Below are positions 6,921 to 15,774 of a stretch of DNA of 64,000 nucleotides, in pieces. A program made the position numbers and the translations under genes. Each line of letters starts with the position of its first letter. The first letter of the stretch is position 1. The notes under the pieces were generated by a model, which saw nothing but the letters and a program-made list of their open reading frames with translations, was not told where the DNA came from and made no database searches. This DNA comes from Ruminiclostridium hungatei (GTDB lineage Bacteria > Bacillota > Clostridia > Acetivibrionales > DSM-1351), in the NCBI RefSeq assembly GCF_002051585.1, contig NZ_MZGX01000020.1, positions 33,514 to 97,513 of the forward strand, in the 5' to 3' direction.

Positions 6921-8960
6921 TTAATTTATATCCTTGTAAAGGAAAACCCCGTTGCAATATACAAAGGCTCTGCCTCCGCCGGCAAAAAAGACAGGATAAT
7001 AGATAGCTATGGGCAGGCTTTCCTTTTGCCAGGATGCGCCGTCTCCGGAGCTGTAAAGATTATCGGCAGTGCCGGCTAAAAAGCTGTTGCCGGTCCAAAT
7101 TATGGAGCGGATATTTTCAAGGGCTCCTTCAGAAAACTCAGTCCAGTTTTTACCGTCAGGTGATTGGAAGGCTGTGCCGTCTGCACCGATAAAAATATAA
7201 TGCTCCTTGTCATAAAGCACATATGCGGCTTTCCCCTTGTAATCGTTTATATGTATCCTTTTCCAGTTCAGCCCGTCATTTGAAAAATCAATATCTCCAT
7301 ACGCATTGCAGGCTATGTAGTTATTTTGTCCAACCACTATTTTTCCGTAGGCATTTGGAGCCTTTTTGGTTACCCAGTTCTTTTTATCTGAAGATACTGC
7401 CGTACCCAATTGTCCGGAGACTATATACCTGTCTTTGTGGACGGTGAAGGCATTAATATTTCCAATGTCCATGTACAGCCGGCTTGCCGGATCAATTTTC
7501 GTTGTTTCCCAGTCCACAAGGTCTTTAGAAACGGAAAATGAACTGTAATTATAGGTGGTATATACTTCACCCGTCCACCTCAGATTGGATGACCATATTT
7601 CATCCGGCAGTTTGTTTTGCTTTACCCAGCTTAAACCATCCTTTGAGGTATGTACACAGTTGTCTGCGTCAATTGAAATAAAGTTCTTTCCATCCCAAAA
7701 CTGTGGCATATGCACAGCTCCGCCGGTTTTTATCCAGTTTGTCCCTCCGTCGTATGAACTGCTTATAATTCCGCAATCACCGATGCTGATGATGTTTTGT
7801 TTATTGCATATAATATCCCTTACGCAATTATCCATGGAACTTTCAGCAGCAATCTCTTTCCAGGCGGTACCGTCGGCGGAGGAGTAGATAAACGGCCCGT
7901 AAAAATAGCCCGGACGGTAAAAGCTGTTGGAGACCAGGATATATGAGCTGCCTGTATGTACCATTAAGCAGGACTGTGTATAGGAGTCCATTGACAAACT
8001 GCCGGTTTTGATGATTTTTTCGCCATCTGAGGTTTTATAGATAGAAAGATTGCAGTCGGGAAAACCGAGAATACCTTTATATTCCAACAGGGAAATGAGA
8101 AAGTCACTGCCTGTCCAGATAATATTCTCACAGGAGGTGAAATCAATGAAATTTTCAGCTTTTTTCATGCTTTTTTCTGAAAGCTTTTTTGTAGTCCAGT
8201 TATAGCCGTTATTTGAGGTTGCCGAATACACTCCGGAGATATATACGGAATCATTGGTGTTAACTGTGTTTATGCCTATAGTGATGAACATCTGTCCATT
8301 CCAGGCTATTTTGCTGAAAGACGGGTGGTTTTTAACTGTTTTTACCTGCCAGAGGAGACCATTCAGTGAAGTACAGATTTCTCCAGCACTACCTGTTGTT
8401 ACAAATACTTTGCCGTTGAAAACAGCATCATTTACTGTGGTTTTGGCTCCGGTGGAAGATACCTTCCAGTTAAGTCCATCCCTGGACGAAAGAATTTCAC
8501 CCGGCTTCTCGGTAAAGGCGATAAAAAGCTTCTTTCCATATATGATTTTTTTGATGGAATTATTGGTAACAGGCTTGACGACAGTCCATTTGAAACCATC
8601 TGCAGAGTAAAGAATAGTACCCTCATCGCCAACTATAACTATTATATTTTCTGAACAGGCCACATCAGCAAGCTGGCTGCTGCACCTGGAGAGGAGCCCG
8701 GTATTGGTTTCCCAGCTCATGCCGTCATAGGAGGTCCTGACTGTTCCTCTGCTGCCTGCGGCAATATATAATTTGTTTTTAAAAAAGGTTATGCTGTTAA
8801 GATTGCTTGAAGACTTATCTTTGTCTATCAGCCATTGACCTGAGGGAGCTGTGCTGTCCTGCCCGGAGGTTTCGGAGGCAGGTTCCGCATCACAAATACG
8901 GGCTGGCGTTGTAAGCAGTAAAAGTATTATTGCAACTACAGTAAAAACATATTTTTTCAT
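6921..8960 (-). CDS. Secreted beta-propeller protein with 14 Asp-box-like motifs
   Basis: The 679-residue product starts with a signal peptide (MKKYVFTV then a hydrophobic run, likely cut near ARICDA). The mature part repeats an SxDGxxW motif; I count 14 copies or clear variants, such as SYDGMSW, SADGFKW, SRDGLNW, SNDGLNW, SPDGKNW and SGDGASW, each preceded by a hydrophobic strand of the IAAGSRGTV type. This is the layout of BNR/Asp-box propellers seen in sialidases, photosystem assembly factors of the YCF48 type and cell-surface proteins. Fourteen motifs would fit two seven-bladed propellers. There is no catalytic domain, dockerin or SLH domain. The gene is monocistronic and divergent from 9116. 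Binding or scaffolding outside the cell is an inference. Confidence 0.75.
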   Translation of the reverse strand: MKKYVFTVVAIILLLLTTPARICDAEPASETSGQDSTAPSGQWLIDKDKSSSNLNSITFFKNKLYIAAGSRGTVRTSYDGMSWETNTGLLSRCSSQLADVACSENIIVIVGDEGTILYSADGFKWTVVKPVTNNSIKKIIYGKKLFIAFTEKPGEILSSRDGLNWKVSSTGAKTTVNDAVFNGKVFVTTGSAGEICTSLNGLLWQVKTVKNHPSFSKIAWNGQMFITIGINTVNTNDSVYISGVYSATSNNGYNWTTKKLSEKSMKKAENFIDFTSCENIIWTGSDFLISLLEYKGILGFPDCNLSIYKTSDGEKIIKTGSLSMDSYTQSCLMVHTGSSYILVSNSFYRPGYFYGPFIYSSADGTAWKEIAAESSMDNCVRDIICNKQNIISIGDCGIISSSYDGGTNWIKTGGAVHMPQFWDGKNFISIDADNCVHTSKDGLSWVKQNKLPDEIWSSNLRWTGEVYTTYNYSSFSVSKDLVDWETTKIDPASRLYMDIGNINAFTVHKDRYIVSGQLGTAVSSDKKNWVTKKAPNAYGKIVVGQNNYIACNAYGDIDFSNDGLNWKRIHINDYKGKAAYVLYDKEHYIFIGADGTAFQSPDGKNWTEFSEGALENIRSIIWTGNSFLAGTADNLYSSGDGASWQKESLPIAIYYPVFFAGGGRAFVYCNGVFLYKDIN

Positions 8961-9115
8961 TTAAAGCATTACCTCCGCAAGTTTAAAATATGGTTGAAGT
9001 ATGTACCACAATTAGAATATAATAACAAATGTAATTTTACTACCAATGAAATTACAAAACCAGAAGATAAATATTAAATTTGTAATACAAATTAGTTTAT
9101 AAGTGAGGTTCAGAC

Positions 9116-9670
9116 ATGAATAAAAGTGCGTTTAATATGATCGGTTTTGCTTTTTTATTCCTATTTATCGATTTCCGGATACAGGGCTTTGATATTTTGC
9201 CTGATATTGCCGGCTATGTTCTCTTTGCCTTCGGTACCTATGCCATAATAGCCTTAAGCGGGCATTTCAGAAAGGCTTTTTACCTTAACCTGCCCCTGTT
9301 GGTGATTTCAATATCTGACCTGTATCAAAGGCCTTCAAATGAATATTTTGGCCCGGTCAATCTGGGTTCCCTTGGGCTGTTGTCCATACCCTTGGCTCTT
9401 GTGAGTATAGCCTTGAGCATAGCGTTTGCCTATTTCCTTTTCCAGGGCATTATTGAGGTTGCTGGCAGTAAAGGTCTGGGTTCCATCGCTGAAAAAGCCG
9501 GCAGCCAATGGCGGCATTATTTATTCATCCAACTGGGAACTCTCCTGGCACCGGTGATGGCCTTAATCCCTGTTATAGGAATAGGCTACATAATCGCACT
9601 ATTGGTTATTTATTTTATTATAGTTTGTAGTATAATGAGATTTATGAATGAATGCGGCAGTACTTTATAA
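9116..9670 (+). CDS. Multi-pass membrane protein of unknown function
   Basis: The 184-residue protein has about four to five hydrophobic spans. Its N-terminus, FLFIDFRIQGFDILPDIAGY, is a pattern I recognise from an uncharacterised membrane family of Bacilli and Clostridia. AGTGAGG lies eight to nine bases before the ATG. It is followed after 24 bases by the HD hydrolase gene, which suggests co-transcription. No function can be assigned from the sequence. Confidence 0.7.
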   Translation: MNKSAFNMIGFAFLFLFIDFRIQGFDILPDIAGYVLFAFGTYAIIALSGHFRKAFYLNLPLLVISISDLYQRPSNEYFGPVNLGSLGLLSIPLALVSIALSIAFAYFLFQGIIEVAGSKGLGSIAEKAGSQWRHYLFIQLGTLLAPVMALIPVIGIGYIIALLVIYFIIVCSIMRFMNECGSTL

Positions 9671-9694
9671 TACGGAATGATAAAGGAGATAATA

Positions 9695-10288
9695 ATGTGG
9701 CAGGAGCGCCTGGAAAGGCAGATGCGGTTTATTACGGAGATTGACCGGCTGAAGCGGATTTTCCGCCAGAATGTAGTTATAGGGACTACTGAAAATGAAA
9801 ACGATGCGGAGCATTCCTGGCATATGGCTGTCATGGCAATGCTGCTGTCTGAATATTCAACAGAAAAAAACCTGGATATGCTCAAAGTACTGAAACTGAT
9901 ACTTGTTCATGACCTGGTGGAAATTGATGCGGGAGACACCTTCTGCTATGATGAAAAGGGTCTGGAGGATAAAGCCGAAAGGGAGAAAAAGGCGGCTCAG
10001 AGACTGTTTGGCATATTGCCGGAGGAGCAGGCACAGGAAATTTTTGAGTTCTGGAGGGAGTTTGAGGAGCTTGAAACTCCGGAGGCGGGATTTGCTGCAT
10101 GTATGGACAGGCTTCAGCCTCTGCTGCTGAATTTTAACACCGCCGGGCATACCTGGCAGAAGCCGGGAGTAACCAGTGAGAAGGTTCTCAAGAGAAACAG
10201 GCTGCTGGAGCAGCATGTGCCCGAACTTTGGAATTTTGCCAGAAAAATGATTGAAAGCTCCATTGAAAAAGGTATTTTAAAAAAATAA
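9695..10288 (+). CDS. HD-domain phosphohydrolase (HDDC2/YfbR-like nucleotidase)
   Basis: The 197-residue product has the HD metal site spread over AEHSWHMA (first His), LVHDLVEIDAGD (His-Asp) and a later Asp. This spacing and the length fit the HDDC2/YfbR group, whose characterised members are 5'-deoxynucleotidases. The start at ATG 9695 is chosen because AAGGAG lies five to seven bases upstream; the in-frame ATG at 9677 has no good site and contains the AAGGAG within its own first codons. Substrate is inferred from family only. Confidence 0.8.
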   Translation: MWQERLERQMRFITEIDRLKRIFRQNVVIGTTENENDAEHSWHMAVMAMLLSEYSTEKNLDMLKVLKLILVHDLVEIDAGDTFCYDEKGLEDKAEREKKAAQRLFGILPEEQAQEIFEFWREFEELETPEAGFAACMDRLQPLLLNFNTAGHTWQKPGVTSEKVLKRNRLLEQHVPELWNFARKMIESSIEKGILKK

Positions 10289-10325
10289 TTTAAATATAAA
10301 ATTTGTTGCAGCGGAGGATGGAGTC

Positions 10326-10790
10326 ATGTTCAGAGAAATGAGAAGAAACGACAGACAGGTCAGCAGTGATGAAGCGCTGAAGCTTATGGAGGAAGCACAA
10401 TACGGTGTGCTTTCCACAACCGGGGAAAATGGATACGCTTATGGAGTGCCCCTGAACCATGTTTTATTGGACAAGGGCATTTATTTTCACTGTGCTCAGG
10501 CAGGTGAAAAAATTGATAATATAGGTTTTAACAGCAAGGTTTCCTTTTGTGTCATAGGCAATTCCGAGCCGATTCCTGACAAATTCAGCTACAGATATAT
10601 AAGTGCAATAGCTTTCGGAAACTGTACCGAGGTTTCAGGAGCAGAAAAGGAAGCAGCTCTGCTGGCTCTTGTTGAAAAATACTCAGGCGGATTTGTCCAG
10701 CAGGGTATTGAATATATAAAAAAGGATATGGACAAGACGAAGGTTATGAAAATCGCCATAGAGCACATAACAGGGAAGGCCAGAAGGTAG
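10326..10790 (+). CDS. Pyridoxamine-5'-phosphate oxidase-like flavoprotein (Nim-like)
   Basis: The 154-residue protein begins MFREMRRNDRQVS and contains YGVLSTTGENGYAYGVPLNH and IYFHCAQAGEKIDNI, matching the split-barrel FMN proteins annotated as nitroimidazole resistance (NimA/NimB) or PPOX family. His in PLNH is the residue that can bind a cofactor or drug in NimA. GGAGGATGGAG precedes the ATG. Relatives are common in Clostridia without proven drug resistance, so an FMN- or haem-binding housekeeping role is as likely. It lies 37 bases after the HD hydrolase gene. Confidence 0.8.
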   Translation: MFREMRRNDRQVSSDEALKLMEEAQYGVLSTTGENGYAYGVPLNHVLLDKGIYFHCAQAGEKIDNIGFNSKVSFCVIGNSEPIPDKFSYRYISAIAFGNCTEVSGAEKEAALLALVEKYSGGFVQQGIEYIKKDMDKTKVMKIAIEHITGKARR

Positions 10791-10810
10791 GAGAAGCTTT
10801 GTTATTTGCA

Positions 10811-10943
10811 TAATTTAACCTGTTGAGTTAGTCAGAATGGGTTAAACATGCAAAAAGCCTGGACGCTACCTACTCCCGGACGAGTTTCAAATAAATGCTT
10901 GCATATAGAAATATGAAATTAATCATCCCAACAGGTTAATTTA
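10811..10943. repeat. Palindromic element or structured RNA, TA at both ends
   Basis: The ends are near-perfect inverted repeats: TAATTTAACCTGTTG on the left (10811-10825) and CAACAGGTTAATTTA on the right (10929-10943), differing at one position. An inner pair, ATGCAA..AGC (near 10848) with GCTTGCAT (near 10899), would extend the fold into a long hairpin. TA flanks at both ends would fit a MITE with a TA target duplication, but a structured RNA upstream of the DUF1540 gene is also possible. No T-run follows, so it is not a simple terminator. Confidence 0.45.
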
Positions 10944-11015
10944 GGAAGAATAAAAAATTCACTTATCCAGATAATATTTATGAAAAATAATTTATTTATT
11001 CTGGAGGAATATAAA

Positions 11016-11192
11016 ATGAAAGCTAAGAAGATGGATCAACCGAACCATGGAATCAAATGTATTGTCAACACCTGCAGCTATCACATGCAAGGCGACTACT
11101 GCACTGCTGACAAGATTGAGGTTCATCCAAGAAATGCCTCAAATTCACAGGATACCGACTGTTCAACATTTACTCCCGTCGCAAGCGTCTAA
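11016..11192 (+). CDS. DUF1540 small cysteine-rich protein
   Basis: The 58-residue product has the DUF1540 cysteine pattern: IKCIVNTCSYH, GDYCTADKIEV and DTDCSTF. The start at ATG 11016 has CTGGAGG eight bases upstream; an in-frame ATG at 10980 is unsupported. Such proteins are common in spore-forming Clostridia, often in tandem or several copies; the conserved cysteines suggest metal binding, but no function is established. A hairpin terminator follows directly. A second family member lies at 63614-63787 on the minus strand. Confidence 0.8.
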   Translation: MKAKKMDQPNHGIKCIVNTCSYHMQGDYCTADKIEVHPRNASNSQDTDCSTFTPVASV

Positions 11193-11207
11193 AGTGTAAA
11201 AAGCCTA

Positions 11208-11247
11208 CAAGCCTGTTAGGAAAATTCTTAACAGGCTTGAATTTTTA
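11208..11247 (+). terminator. Rho-independent terminator after the DUF1540 gene
   Basis: CAAGCCTGTTA (11208-11218) and TAACAGGCTTG (11229-11239) form an 11-bp perfect stem with a 10-base loop, followed by AATTTTTATT. Confidence 0.85.
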
Positions 11248-11312
11248 TTACATATAAAGTAACATAAAAAGAATAGGAACCGAAAATTTACATATGCAGG
11301 GGGCCTATCCGG

Positions 11313-12269
11313 ATGAAATATTTTGAGATAAATGATGTGGAAAACAATAAAATAAAAATGTCCAGAATTATCCTGGGAGGAATACCTTTCGGCACAATCC
11401 TTGATGAACGGCAGTCCTTTAAAATGATGGACAAGTATGCAGAAGCCGAGGGGAATACCTTTGATACCGCCAGGGTATACTGCGACTGGCTTGAAAATGG
11501 CCATTCCGCCAGCGAAAGGACAATAGGACAATGGCTGAGATCCAGAAACTGCAGAAAAGATATCGTACTGGCCACAAAAGGCGGGTATCCTGCAGTTACC
11601 GGTGAATCACGTCTGTCACGGCAAGAGCTTGCAGGGGATTTGGACGAAAGCCTGAGAACCCTTCAGACTGATTATGTTGATATATTTCTTTTGCATAGAG
11701 ATGATATAAATGTACCTGTGGATGAGGTGATGGATACCTTGCATATGCTTGTCAGGCAGGGAAAAACCAGGGCCGTGGGAGTGTCCAACTGGACATGTGC
11801 AAGAATAAAGGAAGCCAACGAATATGCTGATAAAAACAACAGGCCTCGGCTTGTGATTTCACAGATTCAATGGAGTCTTGCAGAATGCTTTCCCCATAAT
11901 TTCAACGACCTGACCATGGTATGTATGAATCCGGAGGAGTACCGGCAGTATCTGGAGCTGGGGCTTCCTGTAATGGCCTATTCCTCTCAGGCAAACGGCT
12001 TGTATTCAAAAGCTGATGCGGAGCTTGAGTTAATTCCCGCCAAGCTGCAGAAATTTTTGACTCTTGAGAATATCAACCGGTTTAACAACCTGCAAAAGCT
12101 GTGCCAGAAAAAGGGCTACAGCAAAACCGCAGTTGCGTTGAATTATGTTATGGATAACAGGCTAAGCGGGTCGGCGATTATAGGCTGTACAAATATGGAA
12201 CAGCTTGAGGATTGCCTGAAGGCGGCGGATATTACCCTTTCCCTTGAGGAACTGGACAGTCTGGTATAG
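11313..12269 (+). CDS. Aldo/keto reductase
   Basis: The 318-residue (beta/alpha)8 oxidoreductase shows the AKR catalytic set: Asp and Tyr in FDTARVY, Lys in ATKGGY, and His in DIFLLHRDD, plus the C-terminal cofactor region IIGCTNMEQLEDCL. Such enzymes reduce aldehydes or ketones with NADPH. It has an unusual N-terminal stretch with no clear GT-x-G motif, which suggests a subfamily distinct from the ferredoxin-type AKR at 51153. CAGGGGG lies ten bases before the ATG. It is flanked by a terminator upstream and stands alone. The substrate is unknown. Confidence 0.85.
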   Translation: MKYFEINDVENNKIKMSRIILGGIPFGTILDERQSFKMMDKYAEAEGNTFDTARVYCDWLENGHSASERTIGQWLRSRNCRKDIVLATKGGYPAVTGESRLSRQELAGDLDESLRTLQTDYVDIFLLHRDDINVPVDEVMDTLHMLVRQGKTRAVGVSNWTCARIKEANEYADKNNRPRLVISQIQWSLAECFPHNFNDLTMVCMNPEEYRQYLELGLPVMAYSSQANGLYSKADAELELIPAKLQKFLTLENINRFNNLQKLCQKKGYSKTAVALNYVMDNRLSGSAIIGCTNMEQLEDCLKAADITLSLEELDSLV

Positions 12270-12381
12270 CTTTTGCCTATTGAAATTTTTCTTTATTTAT
12301 ATACTTTATTATGTTTTTTCGTATGACTTCGGAGCCTGCAAAATATATTATAGTATGTATTTTTATTTAAAAAGGTGAAAT

Positions 12382-13335
12382 ATGAGGGGGATAAATCCTG
12401 CCAGCACTCTACTTCTGCTGACATTTATATGGAATCTCGCAGTTTTTATTTTTTCAAAGGCTGTAAAGCCCAAACTCAAAAAGAAAATAAATTCCGGAAT
12501 TACTGCATTGATTATTCTGCTGTCAAATCTGTGCCTTGTGTTTGCGCTGGTTTATTTTTCCACAGTTATAGGCGTTTCACACTACATGCTGGAATCCAGG
12601 CGCATACCCGCCGAATTTGACGGTTTTAAAATACTTCAGATATCTGATTTTCATACAGGCACTTTTCATGGAGGAACAAAGGCACTTATTCAGAAGTCTG
12701 TGAAGGAAAAGCCTGATATTATTGCCATAACAGGCGACCTTATTGATGAAGACAGGATAAACACACAACCGGTTAAGGAATTGGCAGCAGCACTTGTTAA
12801 AGTGGCTCCGGTGTATTTTGTGTCGGGGAATCACGATGTCTGGTATAATGGTTTTGAGGACTTTGAAAAAATGCTGGAGAATCTGGGAGTACAGCTTTTG
12901 GACAACCGGCAGTTTCTTCTCCAGCGGGGCGGTGCAGGTATTATGCTGTTTGGCATCCGGGACCCCAATAGCTGGAATGACCTTATGGCTGAGGCTTACC
13001 TGAAGGAAAAGCTGGGGGCTTTCAAGCCGGGAGAGGGCTTTAATATACTCCTTTACCACAGGGCAAACATGTTCGAGCTTATCAAGGGCAAAGGGTTTCA
13101 ATTGGTGCTTTCAGGACATATGCACGGAGGTCAGGTACAGCTTCCCTTTATTGGAGGACTGGTTTCTCCTCAGCAAAAGCAGCGGTGGTTTCCCGATTTT
13201 ACCGACGGCAGGTGGAACGCCGAGGGTACGACCATGATTGTCAGCAGAGGGCTGGGAAACAATGCGCCGGTGCCCAGGATGTTCAATCCTCCCGAGCTTG
13301 TGGCAGTTACCTTGAAAAGCACTGAAGAACACTGA
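12382..13335 (+). CDS. Membrane-anchored metallophosphoesterase (YkuE-like)
   Basis: The 317-residue protein has two N-terminal membrane segments (about 8-27 and 40-63) followed by a calcineurin-like phosphoesterase domain with all metal motifs: ISDFH (Asp89, His91), GDLID (Asp119), GNHD (Asn150, His151), LYHR and GHMHGG. Family members include YkuE of Bacillus, a membrane-associated metallophosphoesterase. AAAAGGTGA lies before the ATG. It precedes the helicase gene by 51 bases on the same strand and may share its transcript. The substrate (lipid pyrophosphate, nucleotide or other) cannot be told from sequence. Confidence 0.85.
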   Translation: MRGINPASTLLLLTFIWNLAVFIFSKAVKPKLKKKINSGITALIILLSNLCLVFALVYFSTVIGVSHYMLESRRIPAEFDGFKILQISDFHTGTFHGGTKALIQKSVKEKPDIIAITGDLIDEDRINTQPVKELAAALVKVAPVYFVSGNHDVWYNGFEDFEKMLENLGVQLLDNRQFLLQRGGAGIMLFGIRDPNSWNDLMAEAYLKEKLGAFKPGEGFNILLYHRANMFELIKGKGFQLVLSGHMHGGQVQLPFIGGLVSPQQKQRWFPDFTDGRWNAEGTTMIVSRGLGNNAPVPRMFNPPELVAVTLKSTEEH

Positions 13336-13386
13336 AAAGCAGCCCGGATTACCGTAAAACCTTTTATTAAACTTTAAGGAAAAACT

Positions 13387-15750
13387 ATGGAAAAAGCTCA
13401 GATAAAAATTTCAATCAGAAATCTTGTGGAACTGGTATTGAGATCGGGAGATATAGACAGCAGGCTTGTATCCTCCGGCCGGATGCTGGAAGGTACCAAG
13501 ATTCATCAGAAGCTTCAAAAGGAAAGCGGAGACAGGTATACAAAAGAAGTATATCTATCCTACGACTATCTCACAGACGGCTTCAGCATAAAGCTTGAGG
13601 GCCGTGCCGACGGGATTATTTCAGAACCTGAAGGAATCGTCATAGACGAAATAAAGTCAACAGCAAGGCCGCTGGAATATATAGATGAAGAATTCAGCCT
13701 GCTTCACTGGGCCCAGGCTAAATGTTATGCCTTTATTTATTGTGTTCAAAATGAAATCAAGGATATTTTCGTTCAGCTCACTTATTTTCAAATAGATACG
13801 GAAGAGAAGAAGATAATCCGCAGGGCTTATGAAATAAATGAACTGCAGGACTTCATAAAGCAGCTTCTGGACAGTTACCTGGTTTGGGCCAGGATGTCCG
13901 ATGCCTGGAATTCCGTGAGAGACAGCTCCATCAAGACTCTTCAATTTCCTTTCGAAAAATATCGCAAGGGTCAGAGAGAACTGGCCGTGGCGGCATACAA
14001 AACAATAATGCAGGACAGAAAGCTTTTTGTGCAGGCCCCTACAGGAATAGGAAAGACTATTTCTACGCTTTTCCCAGCGGTAAAAGCCTTTGGTGAACAG
14101 CATATCTCAAAGATTTTTTATCTGACTGCAAAGACCATAACAAGGCAGGTTGCCGAAGAGGCTTTCTCAAAAATGAGGGAGGTCGGACTGAAATTTCGTA
14201 CCCTTACCCTCACTGCCAAGGAAAAGATTTGTTTCTGCAGTGAGGTAAACTGCAATCCAGACCACTGTGAATATGCCAGAGGACATTATAACAGGGTCAA
14301 CGCAGCCTTGACGGACATATTGGAAAAATCCCAGGTTTTCACAAGGGAGATAGTTGAAGAATACGCTCAAAAGCACAGGGTATGCCCTTTTGAGTTTGCA
14401 TTGGATATCTCTCTCTGGGCGGATTGTGTCATATGTGATTACAACTATGTATTTGACCCAAGAGTTTATTTAAAAAGATTTTTCCTGAACAACGAAGGGG
14501 ATTATACCTTTTTGGTAGATGAGGCTCATAATCTTGTAGACAGGGCAAGGGAGATGTTTTCTGCACAAATATCAAAGACGGCTTTTTATGAGGCTAAAAA
14601 GAATATGAAGAAGCATCAGCCCCAAATAGCCCGGTCGCTTAGCAATATAAATACCTGCATGATTTCACTGAGAAAACAGTGCGGGCAGACAGGCTATATG
14701 ATAAACAGGGAGGAACCCGGCGACCTGTACAAGCTTTTGAACCGTTTTGTGACAGAGGCGGAGGAGTGGATAGTAAAGAACCAGAACAAGGGGATAGAAG
14801 GTTTTGATCAGTTGTTGGAAGTGTATTTCAGTGCAATAGCCTTTTTGAAAATATCGGAATTTTATGATCAAAGATATGTAACCTTCATTGAGACAAGCGG
14901 CAGCGAGGTAAGAGTAAAGCTTTTCTGCGTGGATCCCTCATATCTGCTGGGGGAAGCCGTTAAGAGAGGAAAGTCCGCGGTCTTCTTTTCTGCGACTTTG
15001 ACACCCCTTGGTTATTTTATGGATATTCTGGGAGGCCATGGGGAGGATTATAATATAAACCTTTGCTCCCCCTTTGATACAGACAGGCTTTGCCTGCTGG
15101 TGCAGGACACCGTATCCACAAAGTACAAAAACCGCGAGAACAGCTATGATTCCATTGTTGAAATTATAAAGGCGGCTGTTGATATTCGTGTGGGCAATTA
15201 CCTTGTTTACTTCCCCTCCTATAAATATATGAATGAGGTATACGGCAGATTTACGGAAAAATATCCTGAATTGGATACCTTCGTGCAGGAAAGTGCAATG
15301 AGCGAGGAAGAAAGGGAAGTATTCCTTAGCAGATTTCAGCCTTCCAATGCCTCTTCCATGGTCTGTTTCGGAGTATTGGGAGGAATTTTTTCGGAGGGAA
15401 TAGATTTAAAGGGCGACAGGTTGATAGGTGCCATTGTCATAGGTGTGGGGCTTCCCCAGATAAGCATTGAACAGGATATAATAATGGAATATTTTCAGAA
15501 AAAGAATGGTATGGGCTATGAAAATGCCTATATGTTTCCGGGTATGAACAAGGTGCTCCAGGCTGCCGGGCGCGTCATACGTTCGGAGAATGACCGGGGT
15601 GTGGTGCTGCTGGTGGATGAGCGCTTTTCACAAAGAAACTATAGGAGCTTGTTTCCAAAGCATTGGGAGCATGGCAGCAATGTGAGAAACAACCGTGAAC
15701 TGCAGAAAAAGCTGCAGCAATTCTGGATGGTGCACAATGGGGTAAAATAA
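13387..15750 (+). CDS. PD-(D/E)XK nuclease fused to XPD/DinG-type helicase
   Basis: The 787-residue protein has two parts. Residues 1-180 contain a nuclease-like core with EGRAD (71-75), DEIK (87-90) and Gln110 in HWAQAKCYA, the RecB-type PD-(D/E)XK arrangement. Residues 190-787 form a superfamily 2 helicase with Walker A APTGIGKT (217-224), a DEAH box (378-381) and cysteines at 282, 289, 294 and 333 that fit the 4Fe-4S cluster of XPD/DinG. The C-terminal half has the helicase motif near AAGRVIRSENDRG. It is probably a DNA repair nuclease-helicase. The next gene, a UvrD-like helicase, starts 24 bases downstream, suggesting a two-gene repair operon. The start ATG follows AAGGAAAAACT. Confidence 0.85.
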   Translation: MEKAQIKISIRNLVELVLRSGDIDSRLVSSGRMLEGTKIHQKLQKESGDRYTKEVYLSYDYLTDGFSIKLEGRADGIISEPEGIVIDEIKSTARPLEYIDEEFSLLHWAQAKCYAFIYCVQNEIKDIFVQLTYFQIDTEEKKIIRRAYEINELQDFIKQLLDSYLVWARMSDAWNSVRDSSIKTLQFPFEKYRKGQRELAVAAYKTIMQDRKLFVQAPTGIGKTISTLFPAVKAFGEQHISKIFYLTAKTITRQVAEEAFSKMREVGLKFRTLTLTAKEKICFCSEVNCNPDHCEYARGHYNRVNAALTDILEKSQVFTREIVEEYAQKHRVCPFEFALDISLWADCVICDYNYVFDPRVYLKRFFLNNEGDYTFLVDEAHNLVDRAREMFSAQISKTAFYEAKKNMKKHQPQIARSLSNINTCMISLRKQCGQTGYMINREEPGDLYKLLNRFVTEAEEWIVKNQNKGIEGFDQLLEVYFSAIAFLKISEFYDQRYVTFIETSGSEVRVKLFCVDPSYLLGEAVKRGKSAVFFSATLTPLGYFMDILGGHGEDYNINLCSPFDTDRLCLLVQDTVSTKYKNRENSYDSIVEIIKAAVDIRVGNYLVYFPSYKYMNEVYGRFTEKYPELDTFVQESAMSEEEREVFLSRFQPSNASSMVCFGVLGGIFSEGIDLKGDRLIGAIVIGVGLPQISIEQDIIMEYFQKKNGMGYENAYMFPGMNKVLQAAGRVIRSENDRGVVLLVDERFSQRNYRSLFPKHWEHGSNVRNNRELQKKLQQFWMVHNGVK

Positions 15751-15774
15751 CTGAAAGAGGACTGGAAGGTTAAC

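Noticed and set aside
10847..10915. Possible c-di-GMP-I riboswitch on the minus strand, because of GTAGGTAGCG
   Set aside because: The other conserved blocks are absent and no gene lies correctly downstream on that strand.
12375..12620. Alternative frame overlapping the start of the metallophosphoesterase gene
   Set aside because: It overlaps the membrane-anchor coding region, has no family resemblance, and the metallophosphoesterase start has the good AAAAGGTGA site.
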